NCBI GenBank assembly: GCA_949825045.1
Contig: OX463808.1
Location: 25,419,674-25,483,673 of the forward strand
Source: Argyresthia goedartella
Lineage: Eukaryota; Arthropoda; Insecta; Lepidoptera; Argyresthiidae
Direction of reading: 5' to 3'
DNA length: 64,000 bases
In this document: in pieces, positions 1 through 10,440 of the stretch
How positions within the stretch are numbered: the stretch's first letter is position 1
Layout of the letters: each line of letters starts with the position of its first letter
The notes under the pieces: model-generated
The model's input: only the letters and a program-made list of their open reading frames with translations
What the model was told of the DNA's origin: nothing
Database searches by the model: none
Made by a program: the position numbers and the translations under genes

Positions 1-1735
1 GGCAATTCAACACTGGATGACAAATTGAGATTCAACTCAGTTCCACAATCAACAGCGTAGTGTCGTGTCTTCCACATTGCTCTGTCTACGGATGTCACCA
101 TTTTGTGTGGCGTGACATTCAGCCGCGGCGGCGGCGTATGATATTTGCAAGCAAAGCGCGACAGGGCCCCCGTAGGGCAGATAAACTAAACAAGGAAGCC
201 GCCCTACGGGACCCTACCAGCGTGGGCAACTGATCTATTTGTCTTTCGTCTTTGGCTTACCTTGTTACGCCAAAAATGATATAGCGAACCAGGAGTGATT
301 GTTGCATAGAGTTTTTTAGATATTTCTTTTTGTTTCTAGAAATCTCTTCTTGAAAATAGATTTCTCAGTTTGTTCCTAAAACTAGGTGCGATCGTATAAG
401 TCCAGCCGGGACAGAATCCCAAGTAGGCGACTTCCAAACTTCTAACTCAAGCGGCGCCTGGTTTGTTACAATTAATACCTTAGTTGTGTATGTTACTTCT
501 AATCCTGCTTGTTATTCAGTTTGAATTCAGCCCAAAGGTGCGGCCTATTTAATTACATGTTTATTAGACCAGCAAAACGGATTCCAATATTTGTGTTGGG
601 CGACTTAAATTACATTTACCCACCTTCTCCGATGATACCTACATGGACACATTCAACTTGTCGTCTGATAACATTATGTTTAACGTGATTGAATTCAAGT
701 CATGTGCCCTCATACTCAACTAACCAAAGTACCATCGCAGAAACCCGGTCGCATTTCTTGCAAAAAATCAGAGCGAAAAGCAAATAAAACTTCGTATATT
801 AAATTAAGTAAGTACGCCATTTGATATTCACTATGAATCCAAAGCAAAAGTTAACTCACACCCTTCAAAAAGTTCTCCAACAGCATTATTAATAATACAA
901 CTTCTCAGCCGCAGCCTCCTGAATGATAAACTGGGAGGCAAAAGCTCAATCTGCAAACACAAATATAAAGCTAATTAAAAAGTTTCAAACTAAATTATGA
1001 GAGGGTTGCGTGCGCAGATGGACTCCTTAGCAAGATTGTGCGCGTTCTAGTCAAAGTACACCATCGATGTACGATTTAGGTATCTATGACACATGTAATA
1101 AGTACAGCAAGAGCTCTAAAATGAGTTGGCTCAACGAGAATGTGGCTGTATTGCGCGAGTGTGCTGTGATTGGCGCGGGGCGCGGGTACTACGAAGTTTC
1201 ATGGCACGCATCAAGATAAGCTATACGGTTACCGCGTAAATTAAGTCCTAATGACGCACACTACAAGAAAGTTCGCAAAAAGGTGTATGTTAACAAGAAC
1301 GCGGCTGTGCCAGCACGGGAAGCTCTGTTTGTTCAAAACTGCTGCGGCTACAAACATGGGTGTCACACTCGGGGAATTCCAAATTAAGATTAGATATTCA
1401 TAACAGGCACTGAGAGAATTCTCAATTCCTCGTAAACCTAGTTGGAACTTCCCGTTATTGGGAAGATATTCAACTCTAACGGCATCTACTAATAGTAGGT
1501 ATGTTATTAGAATTAGAACTAATGTGATGTGATGTTTGAACTGTAAATAGGATAACCTTAATTTTTACGGTCGAAGCTCAATAGTTTTAGATAATGTTAA
1601 GATGAATTCGATCAACAATAACAAATCGTGTCTATTATATGCTATTCTACGGGTATTGACGTTCTAAGACTATATAGCAGTTGAGCACGGCTTCGCTCGC
1701 GGAAAGGCGTGTAAAAAGGCTAGAATTTGATCGCA
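1..1735. other. Noncoding DNA, no gene seen
   Basis: No ORF with recognisable protein content and no transposon core was found. The only structure I can point to is a GC-rich inverted repeat at 163-178 and 201-215, listed separately. The rest is AT-rich unique-looking sequence. Confidence 0.5.
163..215. repeat. GC-rich hairpin
   Basis: AGGGCCCCCGTAGGGC at 163-178 pairs with GCCCTACGGGACCCT at 201-215 with one bulge, around a 22-nt AT-rich loop. It could be a fragment of a fold-back element or a chance palindrome. No second copy was seen in the window. Confidence 0.4.
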
Positions 1736-1955
1736 CATCAAAAATATTGATTTGCACAGCAAAAAAGGATCATAAAAACACTTTTTATGTTTCAAATATT
1801 TTATGTGTACTTAAGTTTATGTTTTAAGTATTTTTTGTTGTTCTTGCATGTTCAACCTAACACCTAAGCTACCGCAGCAATTTGCGCTGATATGCTCATC
1901 AAAAATACTGAATTGCTGGGCAAATCAGTATTTTTGATGTACAGTTTAATATTTC
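1736..1955 (+). mobile_element. Small inverted-repeat element, core deleted (copy 1)
   Basis: Terminal inverted repeats at 1736-1755 and 1920-1939 match at 19 of 20 positions (CATCAAAAATATTGATTTGC against its complement). A second, nested arm at 1897-1916 makes the right end a tight hairpin. The interior carries the motif TGTTGTTCTTGCATGTTCAA (1837-1856) followed by CACCTAAGCTACCGCAGCAA. The copy at 55.5 kb shares the same ends and interior, and both are followed by CAGTTTAATATTTCCC, so the element probably reaches about 1955. Unlike the other copies it lacks the CTTCGCTTCGCTCACCCC hairpin block. It has no coding capacity, so it is a non-autonomous DNA element; the superfamily is unknown to me. 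Confidence 0.7.
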
Positions 1956-2539
1956 CCGTGCAAAAATGGCGATACCAACAAACTTAACTCCCCCCCCTTC
2001 CCCCCTCAAGGCCATGACGAAAAAGCCGTCATTAGCCATTCAGAGTTCTCCTCTACTCATACCAACTTCAACCCCCATTTGGAGATGAATTTCGCCAAAT
2101 CCCTTCTTAGTGCTACAGTACACAGCTACCCTATATGAGGAACTCCTGTACAAAGTCTCATGGCTCTAGGATCACCGGTTTAGAGTTGCGAGTGAGTTTT
2201 ATAAGTACCTATAGATATCAAGCCTTGTGGTCAACCCAATTTTGGCTAACTCAAAGGCTACATTCCGCTGACATTTATATTTTATGACATGACCATCATC
2301 AGCCGAACCACATCACGTCTCCGTACCGTGTACCGTGGCGATTCCCCACATTTATATAAAACGGCTCATAAAAACAAAAATAAGCATGTGCACGATCCCC
2401 TCGGACTATTAATTCAAGTCAAGTCGAAGATGCGACAAAGGCGAGGCAGCTCATAAAATTTATAGGCGATCGAATGAGATAATATGGTCTGCGTTAAGCG
2501 TGGCTTAGACAGTTCGGAAATTTAAATGTGAAGTAAGTT
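1956..2539. other. Noncoding DNA, nothing recognised
   Basis: Unassigned sequence with a short C-rich run near 1990-2005. No ORF, repeat core or RNA gene could be supported. Confidence 0.45.
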
Positions 2540-2760
2540 TTGCCAGATTGCGCGGTATAAATCAGCGCGAGCGTCGGCGGCGCGGCGCGGGGCGACGGGC
2601 GGTGGAGCGGCCGGCCGGCTCGTCAGGCACGGCCGGCGGGCGATAAATCCGCGACTCCCTCGGGCTTCTCAACCGCTCTCCATCTTCATGCACACGCCAT
2701 CTCACCTCCCCGCCCGGGAGTCCCGGAGACTACGCAGCCCCGGCCAGCACCGATATTGGT
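2540..2760. promoter_or_regulatory. CpG-rich island with a TATA-like motif
   Basis: A sharply GC/CpG-rich patch lies in AT-rich surroundings, starting with TATAAATC at 2556-2563 and continuing with CGGCGCGGCGCGGGGCGACG-type sequence. It could be a promoter or enhancer. No initiator motif at the right spacing and no following ORF was found, so the promoter reading is weak. Confidence 0.25.
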
Positions 2761-4636
2761 AATCGCGCTGCGGAAGCACACACAATTCATCCGCCGAGAT
2801 TTGCATCACGTTCCGATCACAACTTGATTGGTGAATAAAAATACTCACTCACGTCATCGATGTAGAACTTGTGGTTAGATTTTTTTTTAACTTAAGCAGA
2901 AGATAATAAACCTCCTTGTGGGCTTCGCCGTAGTCGGTTAAAAGAAAAGAACCACCAATCTACGAAAATGGATGAAGATTATTTAAAAAAAAAACATAAA
3001 ATGGCACGTAATGAGACTTGTTTCGTTCGGAGTATTTCGAAAAAAAATATTTAATTAAGCTTGAATTAATTTATATATAACTATTAAATTGATTTATTAA
3101 CTTGATCTCTGTCTAATTAACGATAATTATTATGACTTTAATTTGATTATAACGTGGCCTTTTAAAAAGAGATTTAAAAATCATTTCGCTTTTAAAAAGT
3201 CACTTAGCTATTGGTCCGTCACATATTCTTAACCCCTCGTCTGTGGGAATAGCGGAATCCGCCAATAACAATTGAAAAGCGATGTATGTAATAGCAGCTG
3301 ATGGGAGGCTAACTAAATTTTAACCCCCATCACAAATTCACATATCACAACACCAGCTAAGAAGTTCTACTTCAAAAATCGGCCTCAAAAATCTCGTTAC
3401 AAGTTTTAATTTTTTATTTGTTCCATCTATCAGCAAGAAATGTCCAAGGAATTTTCCGCTGACTTCGCCCTAATTCTTTTTCACGCTACATTTCAAGAAT
3501 CCTATTTTTGTAATTACAAAAATGTCTAGTACGCCGACGTTATCCTTAATTGCTGGACATAAAAATTCCATTTAAATTTCCCTTTTAACGATCAAGGAGA
3601 AGTGTCTAATTGTATAATACACTCGTTTGCGTATTTTTATTGTCCGTACAATAATTAGAACATAACGCGAGTTTGCTCTTTTTAAGGTAAGGCGGACCGT
3701 AATTAAACTTTTCTTAGGAGCTGTTAAAGCATATTGCGAGTTTGTGAGCGTGCCTTCCGTACGTCACGGGGGCCGGCCGTGTTGCGTCCGAGAAGGGGAG
3801 GGGGGAACTCTTTTTTGGATTTGAAAATTAAAGCAATCTATTGTTTTTCTGCTGCAATAGCGCCAATTTTATCGCACAAGCGTTTCAATTAACGACAACT
3901 GTCAAACTTTAGAAACGAGAGAATGCATGTATTATGAGACAGAACTCAGCGCAAAATTAACTACAAATGGCGCTATAATGTTTGCTCTGATGAATTCTAG
4001 ATAATTCACATCGCCGTATGGGCATTAAAAAGTTATTAACGTTAGTCTTTATGTTTGCGAAATGTACCCCGTCTTATTTTATTTTATTATCTTAAAAAAT
4101 CCACAGCTAATAAAACCTCCCGGTAAATCCTAACCTCGGTAGCGACATCTGGCGCGAGAAAGCCTAATTACTTGCTTCACTATTAGGTTTCTCTTCAAAT
4201 GGACACCATCCACCAGTCCCACGACAAGTTATCCCTCAACGCACGCGAAGGTGTCGGTGAAGAATAGATTACAAAAAGTTAATCTATTATAAGTTGTTTG
4301 CCAGTAGAGTCTACTTCGACTGAAATTAGTTAAAGTCGCCAAATTCCGGCCGTAGTTCGGCGCCAACATGAAGTTCCACTAATTTCAGAGCGACAATTTT
4401 AATGGTTCAAAACTAATTATTTACCTGTCGCCAGGAATTAGGAGCCACCAACACTTATTTGGGAAAACATTTTAAGAAGTTGATGTGCATAACCCAATTG
4501 GTAACCTTAGGGTAAAAAAAACGTTGACAGAACCGTTTTCAACTTTATCTAAATACATGAATGAGTACTCGTATAACTTTAGGTATTTAGTAGATATATA
4601 GAAGAAATTAAGATAAATATTGCTGATTTAATAGGC
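2761..4636. other. AT-rich noncoding DNA
   Basis: Mostly A/T homopolymer-rich sequence. A short piece at about 2910-2943 (CCTCC...AGTCGGTTAAAA) resembles the ends of mariner-type repeats that I associate with Lepidoptera, but it is too short to call. A CpG-rich patch lies near 3745-3800. No gene was seen. Confidence 0.4.
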
Positions 4637-4896
4637 TAATGACGACCCAAATGGCCGAGTCGGCAGTGACCCTGCCAACGAAGCCAAAGGTCCCGGGTTC
4701 GAGTTCCGGTGGGGGCAAATATTTGTTTGATGAGAACGGATGTTTGTTCCCTAGTCATGGTTGTTTATCTATCTAAGTATAATATTTATCTATATAAGTA
4801 TGTGTATCGTTGTCTAGTACCCAGATACAGGGAATCCTAGTTTGGGGCTAGATCAGTGTGTGTAAATAGTGTCCAAGGTATTATTATTATTATTCA
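4637..4896 (+). mobile_element. tRNA-derived SINE
   Basis: The head resembles a tRNA with RNA polymerase III promoter boxes: an A-box-like TGGCCGAGTCGG near 4651 and a B box GGGTTCGAGTTCC at about 4696-4708. A tRNA-unrelated body of about 170 bp follows and ends in an (ATT)n tail at about 4880-4894. This order (tRNA-like 5' head, body, simple-repeat tail) is the standard SINE layout. The acceptor and anticodon stems do not fold as a functional tRNA. It would be mobilised by LINE machinery. Confidence 0.7.
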
Positions 4897-5103
4897 CAGA
4901 ATACCTCGGCCGGATCGTGGATATTTGCTCAGCACATTTTCACTACACGAGCACTCATCTGGTCTTCATGTCAGCTGGCAGAAGGAAGCACGGCAGTGTG
5001 ATTCCTATCACGGATCCTATCCTGGCATTAGAGCGGTAGGTAGAGCAGTGCAGAGGCAGGACGGAGGTCCTAAGAATAGTTAAGGTTTGCAGAACCGGTA
5101 GGT

Positions 5104-5173
5104 AGGATGGACCATTAGTGTAGGGCCGGGAGGGAGGATGGACCATTAATGTAGGGCCGGGAGGGAGGATGGA
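5104..5173 (+). repeat. 31-bp direct repeat, about 2.3 copies
   Basis: The unit AGGATGGACCATTARTGTAG plus GGCCGGGAGGG occurs at 5104-5134 and 5135-5165, with a partial third copy. The two full copies differ at one base. It lies shortly downstream of the SINE. Confidence 0.75.
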
Positions 5174-5180
5174 TTCCGAA

Positions 5181-5650
5181 TACGAGATTAATGGGAAAAT
5201 ATAAAATAGATTCATAATTTATAATTCTTTATTGCACACACACATATTAAATTTAAAAGGTTACATTAGGAGAAATCATAGATGTTCATAATAGGGAGAT
5301 GAGTAGTAAAAGAAAGCCACGACATCTCAAGTAAGTTAACAATTATTTGTAATTTAGTTTTAAAGAACATCATAGGTATCTGCCAGTTATATACCATAGA
5401 TATGTACAATAACTAGTGAAACTAATATTCGATAAAAGACTTTCAATGGCATCAAACTGAGAAAACCATTTTGAGATAACTGTATTCTTAAATAATTGGC
5501 ATTATCCACATCAAAAAATATCACAGGATTACTAAAATTTCCGTACAAAACCGAATGTCCTTCATTTGTCCTCTAGAGCGTAGTTTGCTTAAATTTCAGA
5601 TGAACGAAACGCTACCTATAAATACTTGCCATTAAGTTGGCTGTCCTGTA
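5181..5650. other. AT-rich noncoding DNA
   Basis: No coding potential or repeat family was recognised between the short tandem repeat and the TGTCA-rich patch. Confidence 0.4.
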
Positions 5651-5715
5651 AAACTGTCAAATGTCATCTTTGCCCATCTGTCAATTTCTCAGTTGTCAGT
5701 CAGAACGTAAACAAG
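5651..5715 (+). promoter_or_regulatory. TGTCA-motif cluster, possible promoter
   Basis: Within 65 bp there are several TGTCA copies: CTGTCAAATGTCATC, CTGTCAATTT and TTGTCAGTCAG, the last containing an initiator-like TCAGT. Clustered TGTCA(A) motifs directly upstream of start sites are something I associate with insect housekeeping promoters; that is recollection, not a computed match. The next downstream ATG with an open frame is at 5818. There is no TATA box. It could equally be a chance cluster in AT-rich DNA. Confidence 0.3.
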
Positions 5716-5817
5716 TAATGATATTATAGTTTTTCATTTTTATTTTTATAAAGTGGTGAGATCTCAGCTTATAATAAAGCCTTAGTGAAATACTAAGATT
5801 AGTAGAACAAGACAATA

Positions 5818-5949
5818 ATGCATAAATGGGTTAAAGGTCCACTCAGGAAGAAGATTAGGCCACTTAAAACTGGTAAAATTTGGGAAACATTAATCGTTAC
5901 TATAGTTTTACAATTGACATTATTAAGGACCTGTACTAAATATACGTAA
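5818..5949 (+). CDS. Candidate 43-codon ORF or first exon
   Basis: I do not recognise this protein. The ATG at 5818 opens a 43-residue frame beginning MHKWVKGPLRKKIRPLKTGK and ending in TAA at 5947-5949. The N-terminal half is strongly basic. The second half has a short hydrophobic run (LIVTIVLQLTLL) that could be one weak membrane segment. A possible splice donor (ACTG|GTAAAATT) lies within the frame near 5872, so the real exon could stop there. It lies about 100 bp downstream of the TGTCA cluster, which is the only reason to list it. No downstream exon was identified. It may be a chance ORF. Confidence 0.2.
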   Translation: MHKWVKGPLRKKIRPLKTGKIWETLIVTIVLQLTLLRTCTKYT

Positions 5950-7189
5950 AAACTGTAAAGCAATGTAATAAGTCCATAATTTTAGGTGAGTTATTTTTGA
6001 CCGTCTTTGGCTCAATTTTCTGAAATGTTTATGTTTGTTATGAATGTTTAATAGTGACATGTGAGTCGATGTGACATTGACTTTTTCGCTGAGAAACAAC
6101 CAGCCGCAAGTAACCATTCACAAATGTTGATCAATCGACGTCACGGGGGATTTTATATAACACATTATTTAAAAAAATATTAAGATATCTATTACTCGAA
6201 ATATTCAAATTAGTTTCTTAAAGCATTTATTATATTTAAAAATACTACGTATATTTATTTGGCATCGTATTCCAGTTACCACGATAGAGACCTATGACTA
6301 CCCGTAGTTCAATGAAAATAATATGCGCATCTTTTAAAAAAAGCGTGTTAGAGATTTGCAACGATTACTTAAGTGTACAATGCATTTTGACACCCGAAGC
6401 GTATAGTTAGGGGTGACTAACTCGGGGTCGCGACCCTTGCCAAATATTTTGGGTATCAAAGCGGCCGTCTATTGATTCCGATGTGTGAATACAATGCGCC
6501 TACGCACCCTCCTTTACTGACCCGCCGGCTCGTTCTCATTGAGAATACCTTATACGTTTTTCTTGCAGTGAATTTGCCTCAGTATTTGTTGTAAGTATTT
6601 ATTAGTTTTGCGTTGGGTCATTAGCGGCTTGGTGACAATTTTTGAGATAACTTGGCTCTTCAATTTTGCAAAACGTGTCTGAGGGTTCATTATGTGTTCC
6701 TACAGCTTCACCTGATTCGCAATAGAGCCGTTGGTATATACAGCCTGGGACATTTGCTAGGTTCAGTATGGCAAAATCTTAAACTATAAGAGAGAGAAGT
6801 TTTTGTTCTCGGAACCATGACATTGATGTTGCTATCAAGCAAAACTGCATCAATAATTATAATTTATTATCTATTTTCCTAGCTTAGAATTGAACATGTC
6901 TATTATGACATCAAATATCGGTCATTAAATATCTCAATTAAGGATCTAAGAAATAATAGCATATGGCAAAAGAGTGGTAAGTGTTAATTGTTTAACAAAA
7001 TTATTGTCCAAAGACTATATACGAGTAAAATCTCAATTAAAATATTCATCGCATTCATCTAGATTGTAACCAGTTTCGGATGAGGTTTTTTTTAGAAAAT
7101 AAACACTTTCCTCACATTTACCATATGACATTACATCCTTAAGAGCAAGCACGATCGGATGGATACAGGATAACTTTTATTTTAAAAAG
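5950..7189. other. Noncoding DNA, nothing recognised
   Basis: AT-rich sequence. A 12-bp palindrome GGGTCGCGACCC lies near 6424-6435. No supported gene or repeat core. Confidence 0.4.
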
Positions 7190-7510
7190 GCAATAAATAT
7201 AATGATCACCAAAATATTTTTTTCCTACCCAAAATGGGTAAATGAACACCAAAAGTTGCAAAAAATACTGCGGTAGCTTAAGTGAAGGGGGTGAGCGAAG
7301 CGAAGCCCCCTTTATCCTTCGTGTTAGGTTCAACATGTAAGAACAACAAAAAATACTTAAAACATAAACTTAAGTACACAAAACATGAAAAGAAGTTTGG
7401 TGATCATTTATCCAAACACAATTTGGTGGACATTTATCCATTCTGGCAGTCATTTCGAGTTTATTGGTAGTAAAATAGGTGCGTTTTTGGTAATCGTTGA
7501 AACACAAGCC
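7190..7510 (-). mobile_element. Non-autonomous inverted-repeat element (copy 2, reversed)
   Basis: It contains in reverse orientation the shared core seen at 24.7 and 55.6 kb: GAAGGGGGTGAGCGAAGCGA at about 7283-7302, then GGTTCAACATGTAAGAACAA at 7327-7346. The outer arms differ from those at 1.7 and 55.5 kb. They carry GTGATCATTTATCC and GATCACCA motifs on both sides, matching the 24.5-kb copy, and share its outer sequence (TACTACCAATAAA complement and AAACACAAG). The GGGGG...CCCCC block forms a strong hairpin. There is no coding sequence. Confidence 0.7.
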
Positions 7511-7634
7511 TTTTAAAAATAGGCGGTTTCGATCCCCGTTTAGGAAATTGTTATTTTTTTAAAGGTGTTGATGCAGTTTTGCTTTTTATCAAATCGATGT
7601 GTGTGACCCTACGGATCCATGGATATGGCCCACC

Positions 7635-9170
7635 CTGTGATGTAGTATGTAGGTTTTGTCTTGTCTGAGGGTCTAACTAAACCGGTGTAACGTCGCTGCA
7701 GCAGCTGTGATGTAGTATGTAGGTTTTGTCTTGTCTGAGGGCCTAACTAAACCGGTGTAACGTCGCTGCAGCAGCTGTGATGTAGTATGTAGGTTTTGTC
7801 TTGTCTGAGGGCCTAACTAAACCGGTGTAACGTCGCTGCAGCAGCTGTGATGTAGTATGTAGGTTTTGTCTTGTATGAGGGGTGTAACGTCGCTGCAGCA
7901 GCTGTGATGTAGTATGTAGGTTTTGTCTTGTCTGAGGGCCTAACTAAACCGGTGTAACATCGCTGCAGCAGCTGTGATGTAGTATGTAGATTTTGTCTTG
8001 TCTGAGGGTCTAACTAAACCGGTGTAACGTCGCTGCAGCAGCTGTGATGTAGTATGTAGGTTTTGTCTTGTCTGAGGGCCTAACTAAACCAGTGTAACGT
8101 CGCTGCAGCAGCTGTGATGTAGTATGTAGGTTTTGTCCTGTCTGAGGGTCTAACTAAACCGGTGTAACGTCGCTGCAGCAGCTGTGATGTAGTATGTAGG
8201 TTTTGTCTTGTCTGAGGCCCTAACTAAACCGGTGTAACGCCGCTGCAGCAGCTGTGATGTAGTATGTAGGTTTTGTCTTGTCTGAGGCCCTAACTAAACC
8301 GGTGTAACGTCGCTGCAGCAGCTGTGATGTAGTATGTAGATTTTGTCTTGTCTGAGGGTCTAACTAAACCGGTGCAACGTCGCTGCAGCAGCTGTGATGT
8401 AGTATGTAGATTTTGTCTTGTCTGAGGGTCTAACTAAACCGGTGTAACGTCGCTGCAGCAGCTGTGATGTAGTATGTAGGTTTTGTCTTGTCTGAGGGCC
8501 TAACTAAACCGGTGTAACGTCGCTGCAGCAGCTGTGATGTAGTATGTAGGTTTTGTCCTGTCTGAGGGTCTAACTAAACCGCTGTAACGTCGCTGCAGCA
8601 GCTGTGATGTAGTATGTAGGTTTTGTCTTGTCTGAGGGTCTAACTAAACCGGTGTAACGTCGCTGCAGCAGCTGTGATGTAGTATGTAGGTTTTGTCTTG
8701 TCTGAGGGCCTAACTAAACCGGTGTAACGTCGCTGCAGCAGCTGTGATGTAGTATGTACGTTTTGCCTTGTCTGAGGGTCTAACTAAACCGGTGTAACGT
8801 CGCTGCAGCAGCTGTGATGTAGTATGTACGTTTTGCCTTGTCTGAGGGTCTAACTAAACCGTTTCAACGTCGCTGCAGCAGCTGTGATGTAGTATGTAGG
8901 TTTTTTCTTGTCTGAGGGCCTAACTAAACCGGTGTAACGTCGCTGCAGCAGCTGTGATGTAGTATGTAGGTTTTGTCCTGTCTGAGGGTCTAACTAAACC
9001 GGTGTAACGTCGCTGCAGCAGCTGTGATGTAGTATGTAGGTTTTGTCTTGTCTGAGGCCCTAACTAAACCGGTGTAACGCCGCTGCAGCAGCTGTGATGT
9101 AGTATGTAGGTTTTGTCTTGTCTGAAGATCTAACTAAACCGGTGTAACGTCGCTGCAACAGCTGTGATGT
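7635..9170 (+). repeat. 70-bp minisatellite, about 22 copies
   Basis: The unit begins GCTGTGATGTAGTATGTAGG and ends TAACGTCGCTGCAGCA, 70 bp per copy, over 1536 bp. One copy near 7840-7900 is 57 bp because GCCTAACTAAACC is missing. Each unit contains PstI-type CTGCAG and CAGCTG. Point variants recur at multiples of 420 bp: TTTTGTCCTG at 8131, 8551 and 8971; GTAGA at 8331 and 8401 against GTACG at 8751 and 8821. This points to a six-unit higher-order repeat. No ORF spans it. It directly abuts the 3' end of the minus-strand LINE. Confidence 0.95.
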
Positions 9171-9232
9171 GATGCACTGTAGGTTCTATCCGCGAGCGAC
9201 GATCTCAGGATTGTGTTTAGATTAGTATCGAT

Positions 9233-10440
9233 TGATCTTGAAATAACACATTTATTTATTTACATATGAAGATTTCAGATGCATTGATCCAAATTGTTGT
9301 ACAAATATCACGGTAACCATTAACATTTATCAAAAAATTATATAAACTACATTACATTATTTAAATACACAATATACATATATATATACAATATCCCTTT
9401 ATGCATCACCATACAGATCATTCCGCGGTGCAGCAGCCTACATTGCGTTCCGGCTGTCTGGCACCAGGACTACCGGAGACTGCCGGCGCGTGCCGCCCGC
9501 TAAAATCTGGAGACTGCGCGCGCGTAGGTTGTCAGGCACGGACAGCACGCATACCACGCTGACAAGCGCTGCGCAGGCACTGTCACCTCGCAGCAATCGA
9601 CAAATAGTCAGAAGCTGTTCGGTGTTACGTCTCACCTCTAGTGATTTGTATCCAAGCATACCAATATAAAAGTGGTTGGATAAATGTAAGGGTAATATGT
9701 AAATATCCTTTTGTATAGGTATCGTAGAAAATCTTTGTGTTCCTACTCGAGAATAAGAACATATGAGCTTTTGTGTGGATTACAAATAACCGAGCTAGAT
9801 TCAAGTTTGGTTCTCACAGGGGCCGTTGCTGGTTGTTGCTGTAAGCTGGACCACACTCAAATTATAGTATGCCTTAGTAATCTGTATCACAAACCCTAAT
9901 CTTTTAAACAATTCCTTGGTCAAAGTGCTCATGTGCTCATAAAGTTTAGTGTCGAAAGTAGCACAGAGGTCCTTCATCCAATACACTCGAGTCATAGACT
10001 CCGTGCCTAGTGTGTACGTCGCACTAGTAGGCGGAGGCGAGCGCGTGGAGGGCATTCTAGAACAATTCTTATTATTGAATAAGAGTTTATTGCTTACACT
10101 CCATCAATAAACCGAATCCAGATCTTCCTGTAGCAGCCTATAATCATCCTCTGACTTCACGGGAAATACCAGTTTCAGATCGACGGCTTACAAAAGGCAT
10201 TCAGCATTTTTTTGCTCTATTTCCAGGTTATTTATCATGATGATAAATAACAACGGACCATGAACAAAGCTTTGGATAACACCCGTCCATGTGTAATACG
10301 GCTGGGTCTCAAAACTTCCGTGGCGCAAATATTGTTGGCGGTTGTTCAGGTAGCCAGCGAATAAAACCAACATCAGTGCGGCAAATCCAATGGAACACAA
10401 TTTCTTTATTAGGACGGAAATTTGCTATCGCTATGCACCT
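9233..10440 (-). pseudogene. 5'-truncated LINE: reverse transcriptase and C-terminus
   Basis: Read on the minus strand, this is the second half of a Jockey/CR1-type non-LTR retrotransposon ORF2. In order: RT segment GYLNNRQQYLRHGSFE...GPLLFIIMINNLE (10400-10188); a degraded FADD box region AVDLKLVFPV...DDYRLLQEDLDSV with in-frame stops (about 10180-10090); VYWMKDLCATFDTKL (within 10055-9801); and the C-terminal region FLRYLYKRIFTYYP and MLGYKSLEVRRNTEQLLTIC...VPDN (within about 9730-9438). The 3' untranslated region ends in a TAAATAAATAAA tail near 9250. Several stops and frame changes show it is dead. Everything upstream of the RT palm is missing, as expected from 5' truncation. The clade is uncertain. 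Confidence 0.85.

Noticed and set aside
2556..2563. TATA box of a gene promoter
   Set aside because: No initiator at the usual spacing and no ORF or exon follows; kept only as a weak regulatory candidate.
4637..4720. Possible functional tRNA gene
   Set aside because: A and B boxes are present but the acceptor and anticodon stems do not pair properly and a SINE body and tail follow.
9438..9659. Separate small secreted or cysteine-poor host protein
   Set aside because: The frame continues the LINE C-terminal region upstream of it (KDFLRYLYKRIF...), so it is part of the LINE pseudogene.
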